From: an uncultured Catenibacillus sp.
GTDB taxonomy: Bacteria > Bacillota > Clostridia > Lachnospirales > Lachnospiraceae
DNA length: 64,000 bases
Direction of reading: 5' to 3'
Assembly: GCA_934339005.1 (NCBI GenBank)
Contig: CAKRHR010000001.1
Location: forward strand, 104,470 to 168,469
This document shows, in pieces, positions 36,061-43,278 of this stretch (position 1 is the stretch's first letter; each line of letters starts with the position of its first letter). A program made the translations under genes and the position numbers. The notes beneath the pieces are model-generated. The model had not been told where the DNA came from. It worked only from the letters and a program-made list of their open reading frames with translations, and ran no database searches.

Positions 36061-37152
36061 ATGTTACATATCATATTGTTGATTTTAAAAATCATTGGGA
36101 TTGTCATCGCATGTATCATCGGTTTAATCCTGCTTTTAATATGTTCAATCTTATTTGTAGCCTTCAGATATAGCGGCAAAGTGAAATTTGACAAACAGGT
36201 AGAATACAGTCTTTGCGGGCACTGGCTTTTGTGGGCTGTCAGTTTTAAAGTCGAAGGCAGACAGACAAATCCAAGAATTATTGTTCGATTGTTTGGCTAT
36301 CCGCTCATCGACACTGCCAGACCGAAAAAAGAGAAGGCAGCGGCGGAAAATGAAAAGGCGAAAAATGCGGAGAAACCTGAGAAAACGGTGGCTGGGGCAA
36401 TAGATAAAAAGCCAGAGAAAACTGGAAATCCTGAGAAAACGGAAGCTGCAGTGAAAGTTGAACAGGGTGAAAAGATAGAAAAGATTGAGAAGCCTGGAAA
36501 AACTGAAAATCCAGAGAAAACAGAAGCTGCCAAGAAAACTGGAAATCCGGAGAAAACAGAAACTGCTGAGAAAACTGGAAATCCGGAGAAAACAGAAACT
36601 GCCAAGAAAACTGAAAAAGTAAAAAAAACTCAGCGGAAGGAAATTGTCAAGTCGACAGCACCTGTTCCAAAACCTTCACTGAGGGCACGTATTTCCGGCA
36701 TAAAAGATAAGATTATCGGGAAGATTAAGGAAAAGATAGCTGCCATCAAAGCCAAACTACGAAAGATTGGCAACATCTTTAAAAAGTTAAAAAATAAAAA
36801 AGAAAAACTTGAAGCAATTTTCTTAAGTAAGGAAGGGCGAGCCACAATACGCAGACTTAAAGTGCAGGCATTTAAGATTTTAAAACATTTGAAATTTAAG
36901 AAGCTGCGAGGCAGACTGCATTTTGGTTTTGACGACCCGGCAACAACCGGTAAAGTGCTTGGTATGGCTTCCATTTTATATCCGATATATCGGGGAAGTT
37001 TAAAACTTGAACCGGATTTTAACGGGGCAGTGATAGATGGTGAACTTTATATCCGAGGCAGAATCCGATTGTTTAATTTGCTGCTTCCGGCGGCAAAAGT
37101 CAAATTTGATAAAGGCTTTAATAAGATGCTTAAGGATATCAAAAATTTGTAA
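36061..37152 (+). CDS. DUF2953 membrane-anchored protein (YtfI-like)
   Basis: A 363-residue protein with an N-terminal transmembrane segment at about 4-31, a DUF2953-type beginning (FRYSGKVKFDKQVEYSLCGHWLLW), a long Lys/Glu/Pro/Thr repeat linker, and a C-terminal part with FKKLRGRLHFGFDDPATTGKVLGM typical of DUF2953. In Bacillus the homologue YtfI is next to YtfJ, as here. The start is 36061 with AAGGAGAGG a few bases upstream. The linker has two nearly identical 12-residue units (KTGNPEKTE-type), with looser copies before. Probably membrane protein with a role in sporulation; exact function unknown. Confidence 0.8.
   Translation: MLHIILLILKIIGIVIACIIGLILLLICSILFVAFRYSGKVKFDKQVEYSLCGHWLLWAVSFKVEGRQTNPRIIVRLFGYPLIDTARPKKEKAAAENEKAKNAEKPEKTVAGAIDKKPEKTGNPEKTEAAVKVEQGEKIEKIEKPGKTENPEKTEAAKKTGNPEKTETAEKTGNPEKTETAKKTEKVKKTQRKEIVKSTAPVPKPSLRARISGIKDKIIGKIKEKIAAIKAKLRKIGNIFKKLKNKKEKLEAIFLSKEGRATIRRLKVQAFKILKHLKFKKLRGRLHFGFDDPATTGKVLGMASILYPIYRGSLKLEPDFNGAVIDGELYIRGRIRLFNLLLPAAKVKFDKGFNKMLKDIKNL
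36411..36620 (+). repeat. Tandem repeats coding a KTGNPEKTE linker
   Basis: A 36-base unit encoding 12 residues occurs twice almost exactly (about 36534-36605), with degenerate copies upstream. It lies within the DUF2953 gene and keeps the reading frame. Confidence 0.75.
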
Positions 37153-37212
37153 AGTTATATGGCGATACTGCTGCTGTCCGGTGGCAGGAATATTCAGGGA
37201 GGTATAGAGATT

Positions 37213-37620
37213 ATGGCTGAACAGAAATCAGAAAAGAAGTTAGGAACAACAGTAGCAACACTCTTTGAGGGTATGGACAAGTTTATGTCATCAAAGACCG
37301 TTGTCGGTGAGGTTGTTCATATTAATGATAAAATTATTGTGCCACTCATTGATGTTTCTTTTGGTGCCGGTGCAGGTGCCTATGAAAAGAGTGATAAAAA
37401 CAGTGCCGGTGGCGGTATTGGCGGCAAGATGAGCCCATCTTCCGTGCTTGTGATCTCAAAAGACGGTATTAAGATGGTGCCTGTGAATCAGCCACAGGAT
37501 ACATTATCCAGAATTATTGATATGGTGCCGGATGTGATTAACAAATTCACAAAGAGTGACAGTGACGATGAACTGGATGAAGATGTGGAAGAAACGATTG
37601 ATGAATTAAAAAATAAATAA
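37213..37620 (+). CDS. ytfJ: Sporulation protein YtfJ/GerW family
   Basis: A 135-residue YtfJ-type protein. Seen: LGTTVATLFEGMDKFMSSKT, then VVGEVVHINDKIIVPLIDVS, a Gly-rich loop (FGAGAGAYEKS, GGGIGGKM) and SSVLVISKDGIKMVPV. In Bacillus YtfJ/GerW is produced in the forespore and is needed for normal germination. The start at 37213 has GGGAGG upstream; the longer frame from 37159 has none. It ends with an acidic tail. Together with DUF2953 it repeats the Bacillus ytfI-ytfJ pairing. Confidence 0.9.
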   Translation: MAEQKSEKKLGTTVATLFEGMDKFMSSKTVVGEVVHINDKIIVPLIDVSFGAGAGAYEKSDKNSAGGGIGGKMSPSSVLVISKDGIKMVPVNQPQDTLSRIIDMVPDVINKFTKSDSDDELDEDVEETIDELKNK

Positions 37621-37668
37621 TCATTAAAATAGTCGCACAAATCACCGGAAATATAATAAAATGATATG

Positions 37669-37693
37669 AGTGTCAAAAGTAAATTTTGCCCCT
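37669..37693. repeat. Intergenic repeat, copy A
   Basis: AGTGTCAAAA, a 5-base loop and TTTTGCCCCT. The right arm TTTTGCCCCT also occurs at 43226-43235, and a variant (TTTTGCCCAT) at 44860. Likely a small palindromic intergenic repeat. Confidence 0.5.
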
Positions 37694-37764
37694 CATTGGT
37701 GTAGTACAATGCGGTGGTGATGCATATAATAATATGAAACGATATCAAGGTCTGGTATTTGAAT

Positions 37765-37905
37765 ATGAAGAGAGTATGCGGTTATACCCTTTTCTGGATT
37801 GCGGTTGGTATGACAGTAATGTTATTTATGCGTTCCAGCCTGTTAAGTATATGTGTGATTATTTTCTGCCTTGTGCTTGGCTATAATTTGTTTAATTGCA
37901 GATAA
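37765..37905 (+). CDS. Small membrane protein, 46 residues
   Basis: A short ORF reading MKRVCGYTLFWIAVGMTVML and continuing through a hydrophobic SICVIIFCLVLGYNLF stretch to a TAA at 37903. Two transmembrane segments are likely. I recall similar tiny proteins with LGYNLF ends in other Lachnospiraceae, but cannot verify. A TTG at 37759 in the same frame lies 8 bases after AAGG and might be the true start; the ATG itself is 14 bases from it. A competing ORF at 37686 in another frame lacks family-like features. Confidence 0.55.
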   Translation: MKRVCGYTLFWIAVGMTVMLFMRSSLLSICVIIFCLVLGYNLFNCR

Positions 37906-38016
37906 CAGCTCAAATCGTTTATCATCAAAAAATGAAATGGCTGTTTCCATATGCAAAGTATTTTAACGTATATATAGTTTTAAATCAGAAATTTAACTGA
38001 AAAGAGGATAAAAACG

Positions 38017-39384
38017 ATGAATATTAAGGAATTTGAGGTACAGCATAATAAACCGTACGAGATGACATTGATGTATGAGCTGTATGAAGACTCAGAGTTT
38101 GATAAAAAAGCTTCAAAAGTGATCTCACAGAGCCCGTTGTTTGCGGAATCAAAGATGAACAAAGAAGTTTTTTATTATAACATTACAAATAAAACATCAT
38201 TGCGGAAATACTTAAATCTTGGCATGGATAAAGATACGATGCTGTATATGATCCGCAAATTAATCAGTGCAGATGATTTCTTTGAAGAAAATGAACTGGA
38301 TAAGAGATATCTTTTATTTGATGCGGATTTAATCCTTGTAGATAAAGAAAGCGAAGAACTGACATTTATTACAGTGCCTGCAGTTAATCATGGCATGGTT
38401 GTGAAGCCGCTGCGTATTTTTATCAGAGAACTTTTAGCAAGCGCAGTTTATGAAGAAAATGAAAATCTGGACTATGTTGGTCGACTGATTTCTTTTATTA
38501 ATGCAAATAAAAATATGAGTAAACAGGAACTTGAAAATGTACTTGGTATGATTGAAGCATCTTCAAGTCAGACTGTATCTGAAAGTCAGCAGTCAGAGGT
38601 TACAAAAGAAGCACCGGCAGAAATAAAAGTGACAAATGTTGAAGCTGTTTCAAATGGTGTAGAAAACGCTGTCGCAGAAAGCCCATATACACAGGCAGTT
38701 TCAGAAGCAGCAGAGCCAGTGCAGACAAATGATGTGAACGCTGCAGATGTTACTCATGAAAACTTACCTGAACTTGACATTCCGGAGATTATTATTGAAG
38801 ATAATGCTCAGAAAGAAGAAGCACCGGTAATGCCGGAAATCATTATCCCGGATGCAATGAATACCACTGAAGAAAGCACATCGGTGCAGATGGATATTGA
38901 AGCTGAAGATAATGCCCGCCGTGAAGCTGAAGCAAAAGCACAGGCAGAAGCTGAGGAAAGAGCCCGCCGTGAAGCTGAAGCAAAGGCGCAGGCAGAAACT
39001 GAGGAAAGAGTCCGCCGTGAAGCTGAAGCAAAGGCGCAGGCAGAAGCAGAAGAAAATGCTCGACAGGAAGCAATGCGTGTGAAGAAGACAGTACCATATC
39101 TTGTGCGTACAAAATCTCAGGAAATGGTTGAAATCGACAAAGATGAATTTAAGATTGGCAAAATTCCGGGCATGGCAGATTTCCTGCTCAGTGATAATCC
39201 GGCAGTCAGCAGAATGCATGCTATTATTCATCATATTGATGGATCCTACTATGTATGCGATAACTATTCCACAAACCATACATATTTAAATGGCGAACGG
39301 CTTGAAGCAGGTAAGAATTATTTATTAATTCACGGTGCCAAATTAGCCTTCGCAAATGATGAATTTACATTCCTTTGTAAATAA
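38017..39384 (+). CDS. FHA-domain protein with DUF6382-like N-terminus
   Basis: A 455-residue protein. The N-terminal about 180 residues (YEMTLMYELYEDSEFDKKAS onwards) resemble DUF6382; a middle Glu/Ala/Val-rich region is followed by a coiled-coil made of 16-residue repeats (RREAEAKAQAEAEERA, about 300-350), and a C-terminal FHA domain at about 380-455 with FKIGKIPG, SRMHA and NHTYLNG. FHA domains bind phosphothreonine, so it may read out a Ser/Thr kinase such as those of spore or cell-wall pathways; no kinase is in the window. Ribosome site GAGG. No transmembrane segment. Confidence 0.85.
   Translation: MNIKEFEVQHNKPYEMTLMYELYEDSEFDKKASKVISQSPLFAESKMNKEVFYYNITNKTSLRKYLNLGMDKDTMLYMIRKLISADDFFEENELDKRYLLFDADLILVDKESEELTFITVPAVNHGMVVKPLRIFIRELLASAVYEENENLDYVGRLISFINANKNMSKQELENVLGMIEASSSQTVSESQQSEVTKEAPAEIKVTNVEAVSNGVENAVAESPYTQAVSEAAEPVQTNDVNAADVTHENLPELDIPEIIIEDNAQKEEAPVMPEIIIPDAMNTTEESTSVQMDIEAEDNARREAEAKAQAEAEERARREAEAKAQAETEERVRREAEAKAQAEAEENARQEAMRVKKTVPYLVRTKSQEMVEIDKDEFKIGKIPGMADFLLSDNPAVSRMHAIIHHIDGSYYVCDNYSTNHTYLNGERLEAGKNYLLIHGAKLAFANDEFTFLCK
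38910..39070 (+). repeat. Tandem 48-base repeats in the FHA gene
   Basis: Three copies of a 48-base unit encode RREAEAKAQAE-type heptad-rich segments. They keep the frame and should form a long helical rod before the FHA domain. Confidence 0.8.
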
Positions 39385-39452
39385 ACAAAAGCCTTGAACA
39401 CCTCAACATCCCTCAAAGACTTTTGAATCTGACATCGTTATATTATAATAAT

Positions 39453-39530
39453 AAAAAATCCATCGAAAAGATATCACAGCGACCGGTTTAAACAATTGGA
39501 CGTCAGATATCCATTTTCGATGGATTTTTT
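39453..39530. terminator. Bidirectional terminator after the FHA gene
   Basis: AAAAAATCCATCGAAAA pairs with TTTTCGATGGATTTTTT, extended by GATATC on both arms, around a 30-base loop. It serves the FHA gene and the convergent DUF4129 gene. Confidence 0.88.
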
Positions 39531-39536
39531 TATATA

Positions 39537-40778
39537 TTAAATCGTATTTCCGTAGCGCACCTGTTCATAAATAACATGTAATTCCTGCATTTGAATATCG
39601 TCTTTAAGCCCTGCAGCCAATTCAATTTCTGTTGGCGATTCGGAAGGATAAGGGATATCCTTTCGGTGCTTTCGAATCATACGGCGATACTTGCGCCGGA
39701 TTTGCGCTTTGTAACTTTGGTCATGAGATTTTGCAGAACGCCTTATACGGTGCATTCGGTCATCCTCTTTTAAATCTTCAATCACATCATCACTTTCGGC
39801 AGATTGCTTTTCAAAATCCAAAAGAGCATGTCGAAGTTGTCGGATAAGAATAATAATCACCACAACGAAAACACCGATACCAATGCTGTAAGCAACATAA
39901 TTTAGCCATTCCGGTAATTGTTTTGGTGGCTCACTATCATTTAAAAGCTCATCTAAGGACATATCCGGCATGGAAGTATTATTATAATTTTCAGACATCA
40001 TTAACTGCTCATAGTCCACGGGACTGCCAAAAGAGGCATCACGAATATCCCGATACTGTCGGTGACCGGTACTTGTCAGCGCAGGAATACAGGTGATAAG
40101 CAAAATCATACCAAGTAAAGTGGCCATTATACCACTGATGCGATAAATGCGTCGGGATGGCACGCGTTGAATATCTTTATTTAAATGCAGATAATTTTCT
40201 GAGGCAGAAACAAAATGGTGCAAAAATGTTACGAAAAAATATACAATCGTGCTCACAAGGGCGATATTACATATACTTGGTGAGGCGGTATTTAATGCAA
40301 TCGCATACAGTAAAATAAAGCCAATCAGTGCAGCATAAGAAGGCTGATTCCATAATAATTTTCCCGGTGGTTCAATATCTCCCGGTGCTGCATCGGCAAC
40401 CTCCTGCTCATAGCGGTTGCGTAAAATACGGTCTTTCATACGTGTGACAAACAGAACAAGCATTTCAATGAAAATAATGACAATTTGAATATAAGCGTAA
40501 GTCGCTGTCTGGTTGTGTAAGCAAAGAGCAAGGGCAAGTACAGCGGTAATTAAAAAAATGATACCATTAAGTAGCAGATAATGTCTGTAATTTTTTGAAT
40601 GGATAACGGCAATATCTGTCGCTGCTACCGGCAAGATGATCATCAGCCCTTTAAAATAAAGTGTGTATGCAAGTGTATCAATTCCTCTATTCAGAAAAAG
40701 AAAGACAACAAGCATCGGCAGTGCCAGCAGCATCGCAGAGTGAATCCAGGCAGTGATATGAAGTATGTTCTTTCTCAT
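39537..40778 (-). CDS. Membrane protein with DUF4129-like C-terminus
   Basis: A 413-residue protein with about eight to nine transmembrane segments, a loop rich in Asp/Met before the last one (about 300-320), and a C-terminal cytoplasmic domain with YRRMIRKHR, PSESPTEIE and ELHVIYEQVRYG, which is the signature of DUF4129. It overlaps the DUF58 gene by four bases. In many bacteria the MoxR, DUF58 and DUF4129/transglutaminase genes form one operon for assembly or maturation of envelope proteins. No transglutaminase domain is present here. Confidence 0.8.
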   Translation of the reverse strand: MRKNILHITAWIHSAMLLALPMLVVFLFLNRGIDTLAYTLYFKGLMIILPVAATDIAVIHSKNYRHYLLLNGIIFLITAVLALALCLHNQTATYAYIQIVIIFIEMLVLFVTRMKDRILRNRYEQEVADAAPGDIEPPGKLLWNQPSYAALIGFILLYAIALNTASPSICNIALVSTIVYFFVTFLHHFVSASENYLHLNKDIQRVPSRRIYRISGIMATLLGMILLITCIPALTSTGHRQYRDIRDASFGSPVDYEQLMMSENYNNTSMPDMSLDELLNDSEPPKQLPEWLNYVAYSIGIGVFVVVIIILIRQLRHALLDFEKQSAESDDVIEDLKEDDRMHRIRRSAKSHDQSYKAQIRRKYRRMIRKHRKDIPYPSESPTEIELAAGLKDDIQMQELHVIYEQVRYGNTI

Positions 40779-41857
40779 GAGCGTGCCACCTCCCTGCGAA
40801 TAATTTGAATATTGCTGCAGTCTGTCAAAGCTGCTTTTGTATCCTTTTCCTCCGGTAAAACCCAGATGCCCGGATATTTTTTCAAAAATGCTTCAATAGC
40901 TGACTGATTTTTGGCAGAAGTATTTTTGGATATTACAATTGACACACAGTCCCTTGGAGGTTGGGATAAAACCAGAGAAAAATCAATATCAGCCACAGAA
41001 ATATCAAGGCAGGCAAGCATTTCTTCAATGCATGTCAATTGATGCTGACCTGAGGCCGGTTTAAATAATTTATCCTGTACTACAATGCCGGTTTCAACAC
41101 CATGTCGAAGCATCTTTTGTGCCAGCGTGGCAGCAATCGAAATGCCTTCTTCTACAAGATAGCTTAATTTATAAATGCCTTCATCTGTCAAATCCAGATA
41201 AATCATTAATTTTGGATTTAATGTAGATTCAAATGTGTTCACCATGAGCTGACCGGATTTTGCAGAGGCTTTCCAGTTGATAGCACGCATTGGATCTGTG
41301 ATGGCATATTCACGGATGGACGAAAATGCAAAAGGGTCTTCGTACAACTGCCGCCTGCAGGTCTGCTCACTCATCATCTGCTCACAGGAAGCGGTGATAC
41401 CACTGACATTTGTACGTCTGGCATAAACGTATAAATTTGTATCTGCTTTAAATTGAGTGGAATAAAAAAACTTATAAAAAAGTGTATATGCCCGGCAGTC
41501 GATTTCATGGACATCATAATAGCCACGCTTTTTGCAGTCAATAGTCATAGGACGCGTAATGCGCTGAAAACCTGAAAGTGCATAAATGTCCTGTTTATAT
41601 GTGTAATCGCTGATGGAAGCATTTTCCATATTTTGAAATACAAGATATTTTGAAATACTGAAACCGATTTCTGTGGCAGGCAGCGGCAGGCGTTTTCTGT
41701 TTTCAATCTGTTCAGTCATATGCGCCTGTTCGCCTGCATAAACATAATGCTCCTTAAAATTTAACTGGACAGATACATTTTTGGACCAGAACTCCTTAAA
41801 ATAAAAGTGCCAGATTACAAGAATAAGGAAAATTCCTGGGAAAAGCAGCCATATCAT
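40775..41857 (-). CDS. DUF58 domain protein
   Basis: A 360-residue protein with one N-terminal transmembrane segment, a beta-sandwich region (VQLNFKEHYVYAGEQAHMTE) and the DUF58 core REYAITDPMRAINWKASAKS, then a vWA-like fold with LMIYLDLTDEG. It overlaps its neighbours by four bases on each side, which indicates strict co-translation with MoxR and the DUF4129 protein. DUF58 proteins are the usual substrates or partners of MoxR ATPases; the molecular job is not established. Confidence 0.9.
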   Translation of the reverse strand: MIWLLFPGIFLILVIWHFYFKEFWSKNVSVQLNFKEHYVYAGEQAHMTEQIENRKRLPLPATEIGFSISKYLVFQNMENASISDYTYKQDIYALSGFQRITRPMTIDCKKRGYYDVHEIDCRAYTLFYKFFYSTQFKADTNLYVYARRTNVSGITASCEQMMSEQTCRRQLYEDPFAFSSIREYAITDPMRAINWKASAKSGQLMVNTFESTLNPKLMIYLDLTDEGIYKLSYLVEEGISIAATLAQKMLRHGVETGIVVQDKLFKPASGQHQLTCIEEMLACLDISVADIDFSLVLSQPPRDCVSIVISKNTSAKNQSAIEAFLKKYPGIWVLPEEKDTKAALTDCSNIQIIRREVARS

Positions 41858-42813
41858 GGGCGGCTCCAGTCTTCTGTAGGTACAGCAACCAGACCTAAAA
41901 GCTGTTCAATGGCGGCCTGTTTTTCATAAGCACTGCCTTCGTCAATCAGACGATGTGCAAGCACTGGCACAGCAACAGCTTTAATATCCTCCGGTACGAC
42001 ATAATCCCTGCCGGAAACAAGTGCAAAGCCCTGTGATGCCCGTAAAAGTGCAAGGGTACCACGCGGACTGATGCCGCCTGTGCCCGACATATCGTGACGT
42101 CTTGCATTTTTTCGGCTTTCCTGAACAAGTGCGACGATATAATCTTTCAGTTCATCATGGACATAGACCTGTCTGCAGGCTTTTTGAAGCTCAAGAATAT
42201 CCTCCGGCTGACATACAGCTGCGATTTTGGCTAATGGTTCATCGTGAATATAACGGTCAATCATAGTGCGTTCTTCGGAGCTGTCTAATGTACCCATATG
42301 AAGCTGCATTAAGAAACGGTCCATCTGTGCCTCAGGCAATGGAAAACAGCCAAGTGTTTCAAGTGGATTTTGTGTCGCAATCACAAAAAAAGGTGCGGAA
42401 AGCTTGCGGGTAACACCATCAGTTGTTACTTGATTTTCTGCCATACATTCAAGCAGACTGGACTGCGTACGCGGTGTGGCGCGGTTGATTTCATCTGCAA
42501 GCAAAATATTGCAAAAAACCGGTCCCTCCCGGAAAATAAACCGGTGTTCCTCCTGATTAAAATAGGAAAGACCAGTGACATCGCTTGGCAATAAATCCGG
42601 AGTAAACTGTATTCTGCCAAAAGAAAGGTCCATAGATGCTGCAAGTGCGCGGGCAAGCACAGTTTTGCCGGTGCCCGGAACATCCTCCAGAAGGACGTGA
42701 CCTCCGGCAGCAAGACAGGTGAGCAGCAACTTTGTGACAGATGATTTCCCGATAATCACCTGACTGATATTGTCATGTATTTTTTTGAAAACTTCATAGG
42801 AAGACGTAGACAT
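41854..42813 (-). CDS. MoxR-family AAA ATPase
   Basis: A 319-residue AAA+ ATPase. Seen: Walker A LLEDVPGTGKTVLARALA, the sensor/Walker B LADEINRATPRTQSSLLECM, and the C-terminal lid with GGISPRGTLALLRASQ. MoxR ATPases act as chaperones that insert or activate metal or envelope complexes, working with the DUF58 protein encoded next. It is the first gene of the minus-strand operon and lies head to head with the DNA-repair operon across a 465-base spacer. Its start has AGGAG upstream. Confidence 0.93.
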   Translation of the reverse strand: MSTSSYEVFKKIHDNISQVIIGKSSVTKLLLTCLAAGGHVLLEDVPGTGKTVLARALAASMDLSFGRIQFTPDLLPSDVTGLSYFNQEEHRFIFREGPVFCNILLADEINRATPRTQSSLLECMAENQVTTDGVTRKLSAPFFVIATQNPLETLGCFPLPEAQMDRFLMQLHMGTLDSSEERTMIDRYIHDEPLAKIAAVCQPEDILELQKACRQVYVHDELKDYIVALVQESRKNARRHDMSGTGGISPRGTLALLRASQGFALVSGRDYVVPEDIKAVAVPVLAHRLIDEGSAYEKQAAIEQLLGLVAVPTEDWSRP

Positions 42814-42979
42814 AAATGTAAACTCCTTTAAAAATAATACTTTTTTAATATTAATCTCATTATAATATACCAGAGAACCTTTCGCAATGAATGACAGATA
42901 TGAGAAGTGTGAACTTTTAGTGAAGTCACCGTGAAAAATAACCCATTTAAGTATGTGTAAAAATTAGCAAATAAAAGCA

Positions 42980-42993
42980 AGAACATATGTTTG
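42980..42993. promoter_or_regulatory. Putative LexA (SOS) box 1
   Basis: AGAACATATGTTTG matches the Gram-positive LexA/DinR consensus CGAACRNRYGTTYG in 13 of 14 positions. It overlaps the start of the -35 box at 42991. Confidence 0.8.
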
Positions 42994-43019
42994 ACAAAGA
43001 CGGACAAATGTGCTATATT
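42991..43019 (+). promoter_or_regulatory. Promoter of the DNA-repair operon
   Basis: TTGACA and TATATT separated by exactly 17 bases. Flanked and partly covered by LexA-like boxes. Transcription should start near 43026, giving a leader of about 250 bases. Confidence 0.8.
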
Positions 43020-43033
43020 AAATCTAATGAAAC

Positions 43034-43047
43034 AAACGTATGTTTGG
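43034..43047. promoter_or_regulatory. Putative LexA (SOS) box 2
   Basis: CAAACGTATGTTTG matches the LexA/DinR consensus in 13 of 14 positions and its outer arms CAAAC/GTTTG are perfect complements. It lies just after the predicted transcription start. Confidence 0.75.
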
Positions 43048-43185
43048 AAAACTTTGGGATATATTATTATTAAGAATGTATTGGTTTCTATTTACTATTA
43101 CAAACAGCTTTTATTGCAGTTTTGATATTCAGTGCATTAATAGATCTAAAGCAGTTATTTATGCATGCACAAACACATTTTAGAT

Positions 43186-43235
43186 TTTTGACACTTATAA
43201 ATTATGATGTTAGGGTCAAAAGGTATTTTGCCCCT
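43186..43235. repeat. Leader with alternative hairpins (intergenic repeat copy B)
   Basis: The block AGGGTCAAAA (43212-43221) can pair either with TTTTGACACT (43186-43195) or with TTTTGCCCCT (43226-43235), one mismatch each, so two hairpins are mutually exclusive. It lies in the leader of the radical SAM gene. Confidence 0.6.
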
Positions 43236-43254
43236 AACTTGATGCCACGAATTA
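43221..43254. repeat. 34-bp direct repeat, first copy
   Basis: A 34-base block ending GATGCCACGAATTA recurs at 44855-44888 with two mismatches. The two copies lie directly before and after the radical SAM gene. Confidence 0.75.
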
Positions 43255-43278
43255 TATAAAAAGCAAGGCGGTGACAGG

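Noticed and set aside
37686..37886. 66-residue ORF after ytfJ
   Set aside because: Starts inside the intergenic repeat, no family-like features; the 46-residue membrane ORF in another frame is more convincing.
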